Shown: piece by piece, positions 27,701 through 36,345 of the stretch
Layout: each line of letters opens with the position of its first letter
Position numbering within the stretch: position 1 is the first letter of the stretch
Assembly (NCBI GenBank): GCA_012934845.2
Contig: WNNJ02002849.1
Coordinates: 42,826-106,825, forward strand
Direction of reading: 5' to 3'
DNA from: Pomphorhynchus laevis
Lineage: Eukaryota > Acanthocephala > Palaeacanthocephala > Echinorhynchida > Pomphorhynchidae
DNA: 64,000 bases
Made by a program: the position numbers and the translations under genes
Notes under the pieces: model-generated
Told to the model about the DNA's origin: nothing
Database searches by the model: none
What the model saw: the letters and a program-made list of their open reading frames with translations, nothing else

Positions 27701-30459
27701 AATTACAGGAGTAATTGCATTATGATTGATAATTCATTCGTACAATACCAACTTGTCTAACATAATATGGCAATGATTGTATTCGAAACTTTGTAAATTC
27801 GAGAATTTACAAAATCGATCATCTTTGTGAGTATCAATGCGTAAAAACATTAATGCTAACAATAGTTGATGAAGCTAGTAAATATTTCACCAAAAGACAC
27901 TTTTCTTTTTGTATGCTATGTTACAAATCGTGCATTTATATAAAAGCATGGCTTGCTATGTTACTCACAGACGATACAACTGTGAGTATGGGTTTAAATC
28001 TTTGATATGTCAGTGCATCATATATATTAAATGTACGAGTAATAGTGATGCTTCCATTTAACTAATTATTGAGGTTCAAATGTTGTTTTCTGAAATGTAA
28101 AATTTTTCATATTTAATTTTTTACAGATTCGTTGTTTTCTTGTCCTGAGCATAGTTGTTGAGTCAACATAAACTATAATTTGCAATTTAGACATGAACTC
28201 CAAAGTGCAAAAAGTTTAAAAGTTTTTAAATTTTAAAAAGTTTATTTTCACATAAACGATTTTATTAATATAAAGCTTATTACATATTTGACTTTAAATA
28301 GTATTATTATATGTACACATACATTTTAATCTACGTAACTAGCTTTTTATTTAAAGTAACGTGTCATTTATAAGTAACTTATTAAATTATATGCTTTAGG
28401 TATTTTTCTTGATACCTAAGTATCAAGAAAGATAAATATCAAGTTTCTGCTACACTTTTTCTTGATCAATGATATTTACGAAATTACAAGTTATGTAGCT
28501 GTTGATATTAAAAATTTATATCTATGTATAATTAAACGAACTGTGTTTGTCAGACATCCGTCATTTAAATTCACGTTTTAATTCGCATTTCGTTTCTATA
28601 CTTTTAAACTTACTAAACGATGGTACATTAATTAAATATTTTTGAATCAGCACTAAATAGGCTTATTTCGTTTTATTTAGATATATTAATTTTTAGAAAA
28701 AGTCAGCTATAAACAAATGTTACAAAGGAATTTTATTCTATATGCTTTGAATTCTTTTTGATTGAAAATACTTCAAAATAATCCAAATACTTAGTGTGTA
28801 GCTTGATCACTTGCATGACAAAATTACATTTGATAGAGTTTCAGCTGACTTTTATATTGAAAGTGATAGTAGGTCACTAGAAGTGCAATATTTAAATTGA
28901 GGACGGGCAATCTTCAAGGCTTTGAGGGCCATATTTTATTATTTTGTTCTGACCTTAAGGGCCGGACTAATTGATAAAATGTAATTTTGTAAAACACACG
29001 TGGTCGATATGTATATATCAGCTTCAAATTCTAGAGACGGGCCGGATGAAAATTTTCGGTAGATTGAATCCGATTCGCGGATCACAGGTATGTGATTAAA
29101 AAGATGATTATCTCGCTATTTTGTAGTTTCAACTATTCAATGACGAATAAAATGCTTTTGCTGATAGCTGTTAGCATATTATAACTATATGTCGGTTGAA
29201 TGAAGACAACGGAAAAGGTTTTGACGTCATTAATTACTACTCTATACCTGTGTGATATATGTCTAAATATTAATCAAATCAGCTAACTGAGTCTACGTAT
29301 TTAATATAATTATAAAATAAACAAAACATAATAGTAATGCTAAATCAAAATTTAATAATTTAATAATAAAATAAATAATTGTTATAAGATTTTTTATAAT
29401 TTATATCAAGTTAAAATAAAAAATTGAAATTTAAAAATATTAAAATCCTTTAAATATTAAAATCCTTTTAATATACCAGCAGTAATAAACGATTCCTTTG
29501 TGTGTAATATTTATCGGCTGCAATTTTATTTTGGAAAACGAAAAAGCCGATGCTTTTATAAGCTACAAGCACTTTTCATATTAAATTCTAATTATTAGAA
29601 GTTACTCATATTAGTCAGTAAATATAAACTGTATATCAAGGATTAGCTTACGTAATGCTAATGTCATGGATTAGCTTAGTGATGCTGAGCTAATTATTTT
29701 ATTTTTTGATTATTAAAATGTTTTGGTCTCATTTCACATTGTTCCTTGTACCTTTTCAAATGTATAAATATTGTCAAATTGAGCTGTATATGTGTTTAAC
29801 GATCATGAATAGTTATAATCTAATTATATTTTCTTACGTTTAGTATGTTTGCGTTTTAAAAATAAACCTTGTTTTTGATCATTTAATACATACAATATAA
29901 TAATTATATTATAGTTTATGTTGATTTATACTAAAAAGTGATTTTTTTTTAGAAATTCGCGTTTGTGGTATTCGAACATGCCGCTTCTGCTGACAATATT
30001 ATTGCCGATTCAGCACAGAATCCTATACGTCTGTGCGGGAAGCGTCTGAATATTGAACATCGAAACCCTATAAGCAGATCAAACAGAAGGAATGTTTCAT
30101 CCACCGTAGGGCATTTCCAGATCAGTGGCAGTGGCATGAGTGGTAATTCTTATAATAGTTTTCCAGGGAATAATCGCCAGATAGGTTCCGTAGCAGCTGC
30201 CTCACCTAGTTACGGTACTGGTTCTTATGGTAACAGCGCTGCTGCCTCACGGAATTGTCCTCCATTGGTTTATTCGTCTTCTTCATCTTCATCGTCGTCA
30301 TCGTCTTCAAAGACAATTAAACAACAGCCCACCGGCATAACCAGCAACATGCAGCATATGTTGAGTGGCGGAAACGGTAGCAGCCAGCATTTCACTCAAG
30401 TGGGTAGCAACACAAGTGCTCAGCTTTCGCGACGAGGGGGTCGTCACTCGAAATGCTAG
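9692..30459 (+). CDS. G3BP: G3BP/rasputin-like stress-granule RNA-binding protein, 9 coding exons
   Basis: Spliced product of 769 residues built from exons at 9692-9715, 9791-9855, 12222-12402, 16785-17123, 20453-21030, 22558-22775, 25792-25945, 27185-27428 and 29953-30459; every junction is GT/AG and keeps frame. Residues 9-136 are the NTF2-like dimer domain (GRAFVKQYY, FVHGG, LGNGIVVQV, MRRFMQTFVL, NDIFRYQDE). Residues 140-560 are low-complexity and Asn/Ser/Asp-rich, with a KSWAAIAS box typical of the family. Residues 561-632 are an RRM: RNP2 VFVGNV (563-568) and RNP1 KFAFVVFE (602-609). A 12-Ser run (709-720) and one RGG (762-764) close it. In other animals G3BP binds mRNA and nucleates stress granules in the cytoplasm. 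The protein is longer than human or fly G3BP, mainly in the disordered middle. The start Met is chosen because MSELTHSQ joins the first conserved block through a 75-bp intron; an additional upstream non-coding exon is possible. Confidence 0.93.
9791..9855 (+). CDS. G3BP: G3BP-like exon 2
   Basis: Follows the acceptor TTGATTCTAG and ends at the donor GTATGT. Encodes IGRAFVKQYYTTLCNNPKDL and the start of the next helix, the opening helices of the NTF2-like fold. Ends two bases into a codon. Confidence 0.9.
11940..12221 (+). repeat. Dispersed segment, copy next to exon 3
   Basis: The intron sequence before exon 3 contains a block (roughly AATCGAGATTAATACTG onward) that recurs in diverged form near 14030-14090, 14350-14450 and, outside the gene, at 47020-47115. 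Identity is visibly interrupted by many substitutions. Confidence 0.6.
12222..12402 (+). CDS. G3BP: G3BP-like exon 3
   Basis: Encodes YKSSSTFVHGGDD through TLGNGIVVQ, the central NTF2-like strands. The acceptor is GCGTTAG and the donor GTTGAG. A decayed copy of this exon lies 2.4 kb downstream within the following intron. Confidence 0.92.
12660..12740 (+). repeat. SINE 3' remnant
   Basis: Shares CCCACCCAGGCTGATT and the following GC-rich bases with the 3' part of the tRNA-derived SINE at 50940-51120. The tRNA-like head is not present. Confidence 0.5.
14160..14250 (+). repeat. Tandem repeat, about 24 bp unit
   Basis: Three to four copies of GGATTCTAACTGTTACCGAAGCC-like units (20-24 bp) lie end to end. 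They fall inside a small open frame that is not otherwise protein-like. Confidence 0.7.
14617..14796 (+). pseudogene. Decayed duplicate of G3BP-like exon 3
   Basis: After GGTAG the sequence follows exon 3 almost base for base (TTGTATAAA, TCTTCAAGCAC, TTTGTT-ATG-TGGTGATGATTG, then AAGATAAT-GAATTAGATTTT and AGTGCACG), but with small length changes and stops in the exon 3 frame. The upstream intron was copied with it. It could not replace exon 3 without disrupting the protein, so it is read as a dead intragenic duplication. Confidence 0.8.
16785..17123 (+). CDS. G3BP: G3BP-like exon 4
   Basis: Begins VCGEISNNNSPMRRFMQTFV and contains NDIFRYQDEVYGDY, the end of the NTF2-like domain, then 67 residues of linker. 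The donor is GTATGT at 17124; both ends lie on codon boundaries. Confidence 0.93.
17124..20452 (+). other. G3BP-like intron 4
   Basis: 3.3 kb, AT-rich. Apart from the palindrome at 19571-20221 nothing was recognised. Confidence 0.7.
19571..20221. mobile_element. Foldback element: 618-bp palindrome with 11-bp target duplication
   Basis: Bases 19571-20188 form an inverted repeat with arms of about 309 bp, no spacer (centre at 19879/19880), and no mismatch that I could find by eye. The copy runs on 33 bp at the right. AAATCCCTTTG at 19560-19570 and 20222-20232 looks like a target-site duplication. The arms contain GGACC-GAAA...CTGATGA-GGTCC (plus strand 20060-20106), a permuted hammerhead-like module. 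Open frames across it are mirror images of each other and not genes. Confidence 0.85.
20453..21030 (+). CDS. G3BP: G3BP-like exon 5
   Basis: The longest exon, 578 bp, open throughout in the phase set by exon 4. The product is Asn/Ser/Asp-rich and unstructured, with acidic stretches such as EIESDNERD; an acidic linker after the NTF2 fold is usual in G3BP. Donor AG/GTAAAA. Confidence 0.85.
21031..22557 (+). other. G3BP-like intron 5, nothing recognised
   Basis: 1.5 kb of AT-rich sequence with no repeat, exon-like or structured element that I can support. Confidence 0.6.
22558..22775 (+). CDS. G3BP: G3BP-like exon 6
   Basis: The acceptor TTTTAAAG is followed by 218 bp, open in the inherited phase, encoding an Asn/Ser/Gln-rich disordered segment. 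The donor is GTAAGT at 22776. The overlapping minus-strand open frame is a shadow. Confidence 0.85.
24079..24581 (-). mobile_element. Penelope-like element fragment, C-terminal GIY-YIG endonuclease
   Basis: Reads FGPEKRLHHIGMPFVGN, then KLPKLYNIFKRKPD and a GIY-YIG nuclease start: AIVYKIPCKECDQVYVGQTG with the catalytic Tyr pair and Gly, then KQHNYNVRKG and a downstream acidic stretch. The order (this block after reverse transcriptase) is that of canonical Penelope/Poseidon elements, in which GIY-YIG nicks the target. The frame continues upstream of the first Met, so 24534 is not a true start. The reverse transcriptase is missing. It is related to the copy at 55082-55672. Confidence 0.8.
25181..25219. 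repeat. Perfect hairpin, 18-bp arms
   Basis: CATAGATAGGAACCTATC and its exact complement are separated by three bases. Confidence 0.85.
25225..25252. repeat. Perfect hairpin, 12-bp arms
   Basis: GATACGCAATAG and its exact complement flank a four-base loop, six bases after the preceding hairpin. Confidence 0.85.
25324..25485. repeat. Inverted repeat with hammerhead-like core in both arms
   Basis: Arms of about 65 bp (beginning AATCGATATAAGTCAATG) are nearly perfect complements around a loop of about 25 bases. On the minus strand the left arm contains CTGATGA at 25385-25391 followed by GATC...GATC and GAAA; the right arm carries TTGATGA in the same context on the plus strand. Stem I and stem III are not convincing, so this may be a degenerate ribozyme. 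It lies on the 5' side of the minus-strand Penelope-like fragment, where such elements can carry hammerheads. Confidence 0.6.
25792..25945 (+). CDS. G3BP: G3BP-like exon 7
   Basis: Encodes KSWAAIASSGKSRQPLEDY, matching the SWAS(V/I)AS box conserved in G3BP before the RRM. Acceptor TTTCAG, donor GTATGT. Confidence 0.9.
26290..26315. repeat. Perfect 26-bp palindrome
   Basis: ATATGTAAAGACG is followed immediately by its complement, just upstream of the Penelope-like fragment in intron 7. Confidence 0.8.
26341..27030 (+). mobile_element. Penelope-like element (Naiad-like family), RT end plus 3' tail
   Basis: Starts with a decayed protein block (MNIKLISIRSTFNLYRKDD) matching the end of the reverse transcriptase at 35848-36045. 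It continues through a tail present in several copies here: a GC-rich core (GGGCCCCGCTGCTATGCT ... GGATCGAAACCTGATAGC ... CTGATGACCTCTAATCC) and a last block ending ACTCAGTTAGCTGA at about 27020. Fills most of G3BP-like intron 7. Confidence 0.75.
27185..27428 (+). CDS. G3BP: G3BP-like exon 8
   Basis: Contains the first half of the RRM: QVFVGNVSNSVNEQTLIDLM and a YGPILDIKL strand. The donor is GTATGT at 27429 and the exon ends on a codon boundary, splitting the RRM between RNP2 and RNP1. Confidence 0.93.
27429..29952 (+). other. G3BP-like intron 8
   Basis: 2.5 kb. A perfect 11-bp hairpin (TTTCTTGATAC, near 28406-28431) and a minus-strand Penelope tail (29272-29470) are recognisable; otherwise unremarkable AT-rich sequence. 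Confidence 0.65.
29272..29470 (-). mobile_element. Solo 3' end of the Naiad-like Penelope family
   Basis: Begins AAATCAGCTAACTGAGTC and is the reverse complement of the last ~190 bp of the copy ending at 27030. No coding part. Confidence 0.75.
29953..30459 (+). CDS. G3BP: G3BP-like exon 9 with stop
   Basis: Starts with the RNP1 strand KFAFVVFE, finishes the RRM, then a Gly/Ser/Asn-rich tail with 12 consecutive Ser and a single RGG near the C-terminus. The stop is TAG at 30457-30459. Confidence 0.93.
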   Translation, partial: KFAFVVFEHAASADNIIADSAQNPIRLCGKRLNIEHRNPISRSNRRNVSSTVGHFQISGSGMSGNSYNSFPGNNRQIGSVAAASPSYGTGSYGNSAAASRNCPPLVYSSSSSSSSSSSSKTIKQQPTGITSNMQHMLSGGNGSSQHFTQVGSNTSAQLSRRGGRHSKC

Positions 30460-30636
30460 CAGTTGCTACTGCTGATGTAATAGCATTGCTACCAGCTGTG
30501 CATTACTTGACCGAAAAAATCACAAATATATATTCTTGTATTTCTTTTTCTCAGAGAAAGTACAAATTGCAAAAACCTGTGTACCACTACAAATGTTTAC
30601 TCTATATAAAAAGTATTGGTTAAATATTGCTTATAT

Positions 30637-30642
30637 AATAAA
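30637..30642 (+). promoter_or_regulatory. Polyadenylation signal AATAAA of the G3BP-like gene
   Basis: AATAAA lies 178 bp after the stop codon in a T-rich context. It is the first canonical signal downstream. Confidence 0.6.
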
Positions 30643-30995
30643 GAATTGTTCTCATTTGTATATTTTATTGTTCTACATTTAGTTAGCACATCGTTTACAT
30701 TTACGTTCAATTTTCCCATTTTATCCCATCATAGAATAACGACCATTTCATCGATCAAACCCTGCTAGCATGGAAATATATATATTATCTATCCAACCGA
30801 TAATGCCTTAGATGTGATGTCCATAAAATTCTCCCTTGGTGGTTAATATTGCTGTTTTGAGCCACATATATTGACCTACAAGAGATGGAAATTCTTCAAT
30901 ATATGAAATCAAATTTAAATTCCTGTACAAATTACACAGATATAGCTAATACATTACAGGTTTCCAATCATTACATAAACAAGATAATAATATAG

Positions 30996-31225
30996 ATGAA
31001 TGAAAAATAAACGGTAAGTGTTAAAGTTATAAATCATACTAGTAAAGGACTAATTTTCCTGACCAAAGACAATTACCGTCAAGTACAATACAATCCTATG
31101 AGTAGTTCGGATGAATGAAAAATAAACGGTAAGTGCTAACGTTATAAATCATACTGGTAAAGGACTAATTTTCCGGACTAAAGACAATTACCGTCAAGTA
31201 CAAGGCAATCGTATGAGTAGTTTCT
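30996..31225 (+). repeat. Tandem duplication, two units of about 115 bp
   Basis: ATGAATGAAAAATAAACGG and the following ~100 bases occur twice back to back (unit starts 30996 and 31111) with few differences. Confidence 0.85.
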
Positions 31226-31373
31226 CTACAGATGTTATACGAGCGAATATTTTGTACTATACAAAACATTGCGAACAATGATGTCATGAGTATTATGAAT
31301 AAATAACGATCTGCCATACCGGCAAGTATATTATATATATATTGCTTTAATGTTCGTAAAATATAAATGAAAA

Positions 31374-31685
31374 TTCTGATTGAAGGAATCGCGAAGACTT
31401 GACAGCATAAACTGACTTTATGCTGTTTCGACTTTTGAGTCTCATTATTTGCGGGCTGCTGCACAGCTGTATTGAAGTGCAGCATCCCTAGACAACTCAA
31501 AGAGTCCTTCTAGTACACATCCATGTCCTGGTACATGGATGTGTACTAGAAGGACTCTTTGAGTTGTCTAGGGATGCTGCACTTCAATCCAGTTGTGCGG
31601 CAGCCCCCAAATGATGATACTCAAAAATCGAAGCAGCATAGAGTCAGTTTATGCTGTCAAGTCTTCGCGATTCCTTCAATCAGAA
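31374..31685. mobile_element. Foldback palindrome, about 156-bp arms
   Basis: The sequence folds on a centre near 31529; the inner ~60 bp per arm are perfect and the outer parts carry a few differences. AATATAAAT flanks both sides (31359-31367 and 31684-31692) and may be a target duplication. It shares AAATGATGATACTC with the palindrome at 19571-20221. Confidence 0.75.
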
Positions 31686-32373
31686 TATAAATTGGCGGGA
31701 AAAGTAGATCATCTGTTTAATAAATGGACATGTAAAGTAGGAAATTATAAGAATTTAATTTTAGTAAATATTTCAATATTTATTGGATTAGTGATTTTAA
31801 AATTAAAAATGTCCGGTTAACAAGGTGTTGCTTAATGTTGGTGAAATAAAAAGGCACGTTTACCCTTTAATTATTAATTCGATAATTAAAAAATATACAA
31901 CAGTAATTAATAATTACTGTTTTAGCTTAGCTGCAATTATTTCGGAGTTACACACCGAAATACTATAAAGACACTTAAAATTAAGATGTTTTGGTCATCT
32001 TATAAGAGAATAAAACCGTCTGTTATGTACAGTTTGTAGGAGAAACTGGTGACTCAATGAAAACAGGAAGCAACCTAAGTATGTATCAGATCAAAAGGAA
32101 GAAGGATAGCTGGGATAAGGCGGCTAGCCATATTCAGAGTAAGTTTTACCACCTTTTTTGAAATAAAGATAACCAGCGGTAAACTAACAAATTTACATTG
32201 AAGAAAAAGGCAACTATATTAGTCTGCGCAATTAATGACCGAACTATCGAAGAAAATATTAAATTTAGATCACTAAAAAGAAAATATTAAATTTGCATAG
32301 TGTAGATTCTTCCATGTCTACCACATAGTATATGTGTATATGTACTACGTACAGGTTGTAGAATATTGTTTTG

Positions 32374-32410
32374 TGCTACTGACGAAGGGGTAACCCGAAA
32401 ACGTTTTTAA
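32374..32410 (+). ncRNA. Hammerhead-like core (weak)
   Basis: CTGACGA at 32379-32385, one extra A, a GGG/CCC stem with a four-base loop, GAAA at 32397-32400, then ACGTT; the last A plus these bases form the self-complementary AACGTT, as in hammerheads that need to dimerise. Stem I is not convincing and the extra A next to stem II is not canonical. Confidence 0.3.
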
Positions 32411-32657
32411 ATAAATCGCAAATAAAGCTTGGTCAAATTTTATCTAAATACTTACATATAATATTTAAAAAAATAGTATTATACTTGTAAGCAAAAAAAT
32501 TATTTTAAAAATATTAAAACGAATAAATTAATGAATTAATCGAGAAGCAGGCTATTAATTTATTTACACAAGTAAAGAGATTTCGGCTTATATGCCCCCG
32601 TCAATTATTGTAAGATTATTTTTTTAAGCACCCCGGTAGTCGATTCTGACGTGCATG

Positions 32658-32658
<1 letters not shown>

Positions 32659-32742
<84 letters not shown>
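32659..32742. repeat. (AT)n microsatellite, about 40 units
   Basis: Uninterrupted AT dinucleotide run. Confidence 0.95.
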
Positions 32743-32745
<3 letters not shown>

Positions 32746-33203
32746 ACTTTATTCTTAGATAATACAGTTAAGCAAATAATGCTTTAATTATAATAACAGA
32801 GTAAAACCGCTTGTTAATTCTATGTTACAAAGACTACTAAAAAATGGTGAATTAAAATAATCTCATTTAGCTACATTGTAATTTTGGTGATCAGACTTAA
32901 TCTGCAATTTTTGTTAATCGTTAAGTACTAGATAAAATTAGTATTGATAAAAGAATATTTTTCAGTCAGTATTTTATATTCCTGTCAAACAAAATGTTAA
33001 TCCTTGTTAATAATGGCATTAGAAATATTTCTTCCAAATTTTTCAAGTTACAAGCTTTCAACGATGGGTCTTATGCATAAGGGAAACTACTGGACAAACG
33101 GTTTTCGTTGGCTAACCTGAAAATTTTGTATGTATAGATTTTTCTCCCAGGAGAAAAAGAGATCGGTCATATCAGTTTTGTTTTTCTTAGACGTTCTATA
33201 TCA

Positions 33204-33377
33204 TCACAAGATAAATCCTCGAATATGCAAACGTTTTGCCTCTTCAGTCTTCTCTAATTCCTTTTGTGATTTATTTTCTGCATCGTCAGTCGCTAGTTCG
33301 TATGAAACACTGCTTAACTGTTTCATAACTTCACTGATGTACTCATCGCTATCCCACTTCGTATTGTCGATGCATCG
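33204..33377 (-). CDS. Unassigned exon-like open stretch
   Basis: Read on the minus strand from just after a CAG at 33378-33380, the frame gives about 57 residues, strongly charged and helix-prone: KWDSDEYISEVMKQL, then ELATDDAENKSQKELEKTEE, ending in a stop at 33204-33206. Codon use and composition look protein-like, unlike the surrounding AT-rich random frames, and the ATGTCAG before it could be a splice acceptor. I do not recognise the family. It may be the last exon of a small gene, a retrocopy or chance; the overlapping plus-strand open frame is then its shadow. Confidence 0.3.
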   Translation of the reverse strand, partial: RCIDNTKWDSDEYISEVMKQLSSVSYELATDDAENKSQKELEKTEEAKRLHIRGFIL

Positions 33378-33811
33378 CTGACATGTTTTGATTCTCTATT
33401 CATGTAAATTAATTTGCAAAATTAGTTTGCCTATATTCAGTATTCACCCGTGAGACTGAAATTGAGTCCCAGGACCGAGGAAAGATCAGCGAATCGATCA
33501 ATTAATTCATTTTGTCAAAATAGGATCGATTAACCCACAACGAAATTTTATTGGCGTTCAAATCTAATCCAGCGTTAGTGTGATAATGTATTCTTAATTT
33601 AGCTGATGATTGATGAAGTGATCATTATTTGGTAATGGAATCGAATGGTAAATATGCTTGGTAATACATTAAATAAACTAAATATAATAAGAAACATATT
33701 TCGTAATAAGAACCATAAACACAGCTGGTGATAATTTTGTTTTTGTAAGTGAAATGGCTTTTTTCGAGTCCTCTGCAAAATATATTAATTGTAATGGTTG
33801 GGAAAAGAGAT

Positions 33812-33905
33812 CGGTTATTCAGCTAACTGAGTCTACCTATTTAATATAATTATAAAATAAAATAAAAATAAATAAATAAAAATAATAATGCTAAATCAAT
33901 AAATC
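33812..33905 (-). mobile_element. Solo 3' end of the Naiad-like Penelope family
   Basis: TTCAGCTAACTGAGTCTACC and the next ~75 bp are the reverse complement of the terminal block of the family; the rest is absent. Confidence 0.6.
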
Positions 33906-34794
33906 AAGAACTTGAACGTGGCTTGAAGAATCGCGCCTTAAACTCTAAAATATATTGTTATTCGCCTATGTTTGAATGTATGAAATGACGTCTATCGCAT
34001 TTTGTCAGCGGGCGATCGAAATTTCACACATCACTGTACTGGATTTTCGTAACTACTTACAAGAGTATGTGCATATGAAATTTTACAAAATCTACGTTAC
34101 ATTAGCAGCCAAGGTTTAATTATTGAAATAAATGAGAAAGACTACAGTCGATGAAATTTTTATCCGGGACAGCCAAAAATAACTATTTTTATCCTAAAAT
34201 TAGTTATTTGTAGTAATCTGCATAACAAAATACGTTTTATTATTCGCATTACAAAACTACAATATAAAAATCAGGTTCTGTGATTAAACAAGTATATGGA
34301 AAAGTGTATTGTTTCAAAATATTTTACAATTATTTAAAAGTTTACATTTTTTAAAAGTTTAAATTTTTTAAACGGGTATAGCGGAATTGAAATCTTGCAA
34401 GGACTTGATTTTTAACATTTCACGGTCTAACATATAAAGGAAATTTGTTTCCAATGAGTGACTACTAAAACAATTAACCCCTCTGGAACAATTTGAAGAA
34501 ACGAAACAAGAAAGAATATTGTACTAATCGGATTATATATTCCTATTTGGTGAAATTTTAATGGAGGCAATCGCACAAAAGAAATGACGTGCTTTAATAC
34601 AATGTATCAATTATTGCAAACTTTAAATAAACTTATAATTTATATCTTTATTAAAACAATTTTATCAGATTCTTCCGAATCAGAAAATTTATTTTTCCTA
34701 TTTTTATTTTCTAAAAACAAATTATTATTGTCAAATGAATGATTAATGTCAAATGAATGTCAAATAATTTTTTAAACCTGCATTTTTATAGTTA

Positions 34795-35280
34795 AATACA
34801 CAAGGCAAAAAAATATTATTAAAAATAAATTTAAACTTTTAAGCGAAAAATCTAAGTGAATGGATTATAAACAATATGCTTTGTTTTAAATAGTTGATAA
34901 TGATCCATTATTGATAAAGAATTATTGGAAGTGGAATAAAGAAAAGAGGAAATTTTTTATTGATATTTCGCTAACTACTTCTGTTTGCATCTTCAGAAAA
35001 TTACGTAATTTTCTGAAGATGCTAACAGAAAATTACAATTAATTTTCTGAAGATGCAAGCAGTAGTAGTTATCGAAATATCAAAAATAATTTCCTCTTTT
35101 CTTTGATCCAGCTCCAATAAATCTTTATTTATATACTTTGTATTAGAATAAGATACACCAGATAATCAAATTTCATCGGAGGAAATATGTCATTAGCATG
35201 TATTTGGCAGAACTGTTATGTTGTGTTGAGGAATAATCGCCGAAATTGATAGCATAGCAAAAATGTACAAATAAATATAT
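34795..35280 (+). mobile_element. 3' tail of the Naiad-like Penelope family, split by a foldback element
   Basis: The tail starts at about 34795 (AATATTATTAAAAATAAATT) and resumes at 35135 (ATACTTTGTATTAGAATAAG) through the GC-rich core to about 35280. The interruption is the foldback at 34915-35127. Confidence 0.65.
34915..35127. mobile_element. Foldback element, about 90-bp inverted repeats
   Basis: The ends start TAAAG-(A/T)TTATTGGA and mirror each other inward to TTTTCTGAAGATGC. Each arm holds a CTGAAGA...GAAA block like that in the canonical Penelope-like element at 54.8-56.2 kb, so this may be its non-autonomous or end-only derivative. Confidence 0.7.
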
Positions 35281-35337
35281 CAAAGGATAGCGATTATTTG
35301 TGTAAATTCAAATTCAAAATACCTTTTAATCAATTAA

Positions 35338-35845
35338 ATCAGCTAACTTAGTCTACGCATTAAATATAATTATAAAATAAACAAAACATAATAAGGCTAA
35401 ATCAAAATTTAATAATTATATAATAAAATAAATAATTGTTTTAAGATTTTTTTATAATTTATATCAAGTTTAAATAAAGTTGAAATTTGAAATAAACGTC
35501 ATTTTTATGAATTGACTAATAAATAACAGACGTCGTATTAGAATAATAATTAGAGGTAATCAGGATGAACTGCTATGCTATCAGGTTTCGAGATATAAAC
35601 CGGGACGCTTTGAAATAAAAAATCGAAATTTAAAATAAAAGTCGTTTTTATTAATTGACTAATAAATAACAAACGGTGTATCAGAATAAGGATTAGAGGT
35701 CATCAGAATGAAATGCTATGCTATCAGGTTTCGGCCCCTCTAATTCCTCGACCCAACATAACAGCAGGGCCAAATACATGCTAAGGACGTATTTCCTCTG
35801 ATTAAATTTGATTATTTAGTATCTTATTTTAATACAAATTATATT
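35338..35845 (-). repeat. 3' tail of the Naiad-like Penelope element, with internal duplication
   Basis: Minus-strand tail. The block TGAATTGACTAATAAATAAC...GCTATGCTATCAGGTTTCG occurs twice (about 35505-35590 and 35655-35735). The second copy contains ATTAGAGG...GAAAC...CTGATGA...CCTCTAAT on the minus strand, a permuted hammerhead-like module. Confidence 0.7.
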
Positions 35846-35847
35846 AT

Positions 35848-36345
35848 TTAAATGTTTCTTATAAATTTAAATGTGTCGTCTTTACGATATAAATAAAAAG
35901 TAGTTTTAATTGATGTTAATTTAATTTTCATATCTAGATATATACCTTCTTTATCATTAATATTGGTTTTATTAAGAATGAGGCTATCTGGATATTGTTC
36001 GCTTATCGAATAAAAATTTTTTAGAGTTAAATACACATATGTCATTAATATATCGAAACATATATTTCATATCATTATATAATTTAGATTTATTTTTTAA
36101 ACAGTTAAACAAATTTATGTTCTATAAAGCTTAAAAATAAGTCAGCTATAATTGGGCTACTATTACCTCTATTGGAATACCTTTTATTTGTCTAAATATA
36201 GCTGGTCCTACCTTTTTATAATTTTAATTTATTAAAATATTTAAGGATTCTAATAATTCAATTTTATCCATATATTTATATTTACTTAGTGGTTTAATTT
36301 TTGTTAGATATGCGTTATAGCTATTATAACATATATATGGCCTAA
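35848..36345 (-). mobile_element. Penelope-like reverse transcriptase core
   Basis: Successive blocks on the minus strand: KIELLESLNILI, then IKGIPIEGNSSPIIADLFL (motif B region), then FRYINDMCVF (motif C, YIDD-like with Asn in place of the first Asp), then SLILNKTNINDKEGIYLDM and YRKDDTFKFI (motifs D/E). The order and wording match Naiad-like elements. Not intact. Confidence 0.75.

Larger units (their letters stand above)
30660..33203. other. Intergenic DNA with repeats
   Basis: Contains a 115-bp tandem duplication, a large palindrome, a hammerhead-like core and an AT microsatellite. No gene recognised. Confidence 0.6.
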
